Of a DNA stretch of 64,000 nucleotides, positions 63,109-64,000 are shown piece after piece; within the stretch, counting starts at the first letter, position 1; the number at the start of each line of letters is the position of its first letter. The position numbers and the translations under genes are program-made. The notes under the pieces were generated by a model. That model saw nothing but the letters and a program-made list of their open reading frames with translations. It did not search any database and had not been told where the DNA came from. The stretch spans positions 3,491,381-3,555,380 of the forward strand of contig OZ038323.1 of assembly GCA_964035795.1 (NCBI GenBank), in the 5' to 3' direction. The DNA comes from Pterobdella sp. o SKG-2022 (Eukaryota > Annelida > Clitellata > Hirudinida > Piscicolidae).

Positions 63109-64000
63109 CGACGTGAAAAACTGTTGCATATTATTTATAAGTAAAAAAAATGTCTCTAAAAAGTTACAAGTTTTCCTTTATATATTTACAAAGCTTTTTA
63201 ATCTCTAAAATAACCCTTACCCCGACATCCCGTTCCATAATTCATTAAAACATTGTACTTCCACTGTTTCATCTTAGATTATATGCAATTTTTTTCTTTT
63301 TTAAATAAAAATTCTTGAACCAAATTTCGTTTTATAATGTAAAAATTTTTATCTCATCATTCAATATAAAACACTAGTTTTAAAATTTATCTATTTAAAG
63401 ATTTGTCGTGGATCAACTGATGCTTTAAAAAAATGTCTCATTTATTCAAATATAACCCTTTAAACAGTCTTATCGAATGTTATAAATAGTCTTGCTAAAA
63501 ATTTGAAATAAGATACTAAAAGATATAAGTTTCAGACTTTTGTTTAATATTTGTGCACCAAGAGATATTTTTTATAAAATGCGATCAAAATAATCCATTT
63601 CTATTGAAAAAAAAATCAAAAATATATCTCTAATTTAAAATATAGTAAAAATCATTTTAAATTCAATTTTATTTTTTAAAATTATTTTTTAAGTATTCAT
63701 AAACTCAATTAATGAACAATTTGAATTTTTATACAAAAAATTTTTGATTATCTATATCTGACTTTTAAATTTCATGTTTGTACGTTTAACTTATGACGTA
63801 CTTATCAAAATATTTCTTTCAAATAATATTTCTTTCAAAATGCTCAACACGAAAATAAAACCAATCTACAATGAAATTTTCGAATTTCTTCAGAATTTCA
63901 TTGTGAAATAGACGAAGTTGAATATAATCGGCAAATATTTGTTAGTACCAAGAATCTAATATAATGAGTCATGCTTTTTCAAACAACTTCATGCTGGGTT
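63109..64000. other. AT-rich noncoding sequence to the window end
   Basis: No open frame, RNA gene or named repeat was recognised on either strand. Confidence 0.5.

Overview
This is about 64 kb of an animal nuclear genome. It is AT-rich, full of di-, tri- and tetranucleotide repeats, and carries seven intron-split genes with GT-AG splice sites and the standard genetic code. No prokaryotic, organellar or viral gene is present. The gene set (Src-type kinase with SH3-SH2-kinase order, DEF8, ARFRP1, SLC41, PRELID3, ALG2, MTR4) says metazoan. The phylum cannot be fixed from the sequence alone; an invertebrate with a compact gene layout fits best. Two 200-base N runs (9605-9804 and 45707-45906) are assembly gaps.

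Layout, left to right. 1130-19094 (minus): an SLC41/MgtE-type magnesium transporter gene. It has two alternative N-terminal exon sets, at 13955-14413 and 17986-19094, feeding one core; one core exon set is missing, apparently swallowed by the first gap. 19843-23223 (plus): a PRELID3/slowmo lipid-transfer protein, head to head with SLC41. 26008-29933 (plus): a large C2H2 zinc-finger protein that I cannot name. 32758-43765 (plus): a complete 11-exon Src-family tyrosine kinase with a LINE remnant in its eighth intron. 44788-49082 (minus): DEF8, with another LINE remnant in its last intron. 49429-50696 (minus): ALG2. 50890-59664 (minus): MTR4/MTREX, the exosome RNA helicase, in 23 exons. 59911-61420 (plus): ARFRP1, head to head with MTR4. 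From 61421 to the end there are only repeats.

The gene models were built by hand. Each exon was chosen from protein-family resemblance plus GT-AG sites, and the reading phase was checked across every junction. All models close in frame except SLC41, where the lost segment must be 3n+1 bases long. The genes share no single pathway; they are housekeeping functions (RNA surveillance, N-glycan assembly, Golgi and lysosome traffic, mitochondrial lipid transfer, magnesium transport) plus a signalling kinase and a transcription factor. MTR4, ALG2 and DEF8 lie in one direction with only 193 and 346 bases between coding regions.

The accessory layer is rich: a tRNA-headed SINE family (four clear copies), a palindromic MITE family, four LINE remnants of at least two kinds, a truncated 5S rRNA sequence fused to a LINE, a 24-base minisatellite and a 660-base CA array. 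I found no convincing new multi-gene system. The most interesting items are the duplicated first membrane exon of SLC41, microsatellites that form or abut splice sites in three genes, and the 5S/LINE junction.
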